A program made the translations under genes and the position numbers. A stretch of 52,002 nucleotides of DNA, taken from NCBI GenBank assembly GCA_902798915.1, contig CADBYM010000021.1, positions 1 through 52,002 on the forward strand. The letters run 5' to 3'. How positions within the stretch are numbered: position 1 is the stretch's first letter; each line of letters begins with the position of its first letter. Shown here piece after piece: positions 51,413 through 52,002 of the stretch. The notes under the pieces are model-generated. The model did no database searches. It had not been told where the DNA came from and was given only the letters and a program-made list of their open reading frames with translations. Source of the DNA: an uncultured Coriobacteriaceae bacterium. GTDB lineage: Bacteria > Actinomycetota > Coriobacteriia > Coriobacteriales > Atopobiaceae.

Positions 51413-52002
51413 GCTGTGTACCTCGCTGATTGGATAGGATTTAATCGTAAGTATAGCAATTGCCTAGTGCCATTTGTCCAAGGCTCCATGTTGTCAATGT
51501 TGTCAAGAGACGAGATGAGCCCGGGCCTGCGGAGATTGTGCTTCACATGCTCAGGTATCCAGTACTCATGTAGGTTTTATTGAGCTCATACGATAAGATA
51601 GACAATGGGGTAATGAATAGCGCGCCCACATGTATCGAAGAGAGGCTATGAAGAAGTTGCTGCCGCCTTTTGTCGAGATTAACATACAGATTGACAGCCA
51701 ATGCCCTATGTTTCGTGGGAGGGCAATTGGCTTGACTTCTTGTGCGTTGATGTGATGTGCAGATGCCAGATTGCCTTCCATATTATTCCGACGGCAGGAG
51801 GCACAGTAATGGGATTGCGTATGAGATTCTCCCAGATACGAAGACGGGTTGTTACGTGTTCGGCATATCATGGGTAAATGATGTCAAAATCCCCTCTTGC
51901 AGAGAGTTGATGATATTGTGACCTGCCGTTTGTCCTAGCTGGGCCTTTGCCTGTAGTATTCGCGGTAACGCAGCGTTTTCGGGGAGGTCATTGCCCGGTC
52001 GA
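51413..52002. other. Gene-free end of the window
   Basis: No supported gene. Upstream of the endonuclease there must be a promoter; TATACT near 51459 (minus strand) is a weak candidate. Short frames such as MKKLLPPFVEINIQIDS at about 51647-51755 (plus strand) look like fragments of a decayed gene. Confidence 0.45.

Noticed and set aside
51566..51871. A 101-aa minus-strand ORF at the window end
   Set aside because: No ribosome binding site and no family; likely chance or a decayed fragment.
1..52002. Depletion of AAGCTT across the window as a sign of HindIII-type selection
   Set aside because: Several sites occur in the core genes (for example in hflX, pgsA, rnj and the transpeptidase gene); the number looks near what the base composition predicts.

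Overview
The window looks like a chromosome segment of a high-GC Gram-positive bacterium, most probably an actinobacterium of the class Coriobacteriia (an Atopobiaceae or Olsenella-like organism). This is inferred from the GC-rich coding sequence, the Firmicute-like gene order around recA, rny, spoVS, rimO and ftsK, a SpoVS homologue, RNase J and RNase Y, and large wall proteins with ChW (clostridial hydrophobic W) repeats. No rRNA, tRNA or CRISPR array was seen.

Region 1 (about 1-7965) is a filamentous-phage (inovirus-like) prophage read on the minus strand. In transcription order it has accessory ORFs, a Rep_2-type HUH replication initiator, a small OB-like protein in the gV position, two tiny membrane proteins, an acidic membrane protein, a 53-aa major coat protein, a central terminator, a large adsorption-type protein, a gVI-like membrane protein and a Zot/gI-like assembly ATPase. 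This is almost the M13 order. A dif-like XerCD site lies at its right edge, next to trxB; no integrase is visible, and the left edge is not identified.

Region 2 (about 8.2-12.2 kb) holds trxB, dut, nrdR and the SOS pair: a YneA-like LysM division-inhibitor candidate divergent from lexA, with two LexA boxes. An HGSNAT/DUF1624 membrane acetyltransferase follows lexA.

Region 3 (about 12.1-33.4 kb) is a long minus-strand run of core genes: rpsO, pnp, a zinc-ribbon protein, rnj, ftsK, rodZ-like, rimO, pgsA, cinA (C-terminal domain only), recA-recX, rny, a GHKL ATPase, spoVS, miaB, miaA and hflX. Three RNA-decay enzymes (PNPase, RNase J, RNase Y) and two of the window's three methylthiotransferases are here. 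The recA promoter carries a perfect LexA box in its spacer.

Region 4 (33.5-39.1 kb) is a cell-envelope cluster: a YkuD L,D-transpeptidase and an NlpC/P60 hydrolase, both with bacterial Ig-like and ChW repeats, flanking a lipoprotein. Region 5 (39.2-46.6 kb) is an operon-like run: a membrane-anchored DnaJ paralogue, dnaJ, mtaB, phoH, ybeY, dgkA, era and recO.

Region 6 (46.6-52.0 kb) is accessory DNA. About 1.4 kb without intact genes contains a decayed ORF with a strong ribosome binding site. An AT-richer restriction-modification island follows: a 90-aa unknown protein, a DUF1156-type DNA methyltransferase and, convergent to them, a HindIII-family endonuclease. Two AAGCTT sequences (the HindIII site) lie 6 bp apart in the leader of the methyltransferase operon, suggesting self-regulation. 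The last 0.6 kb shows no convincing gene.
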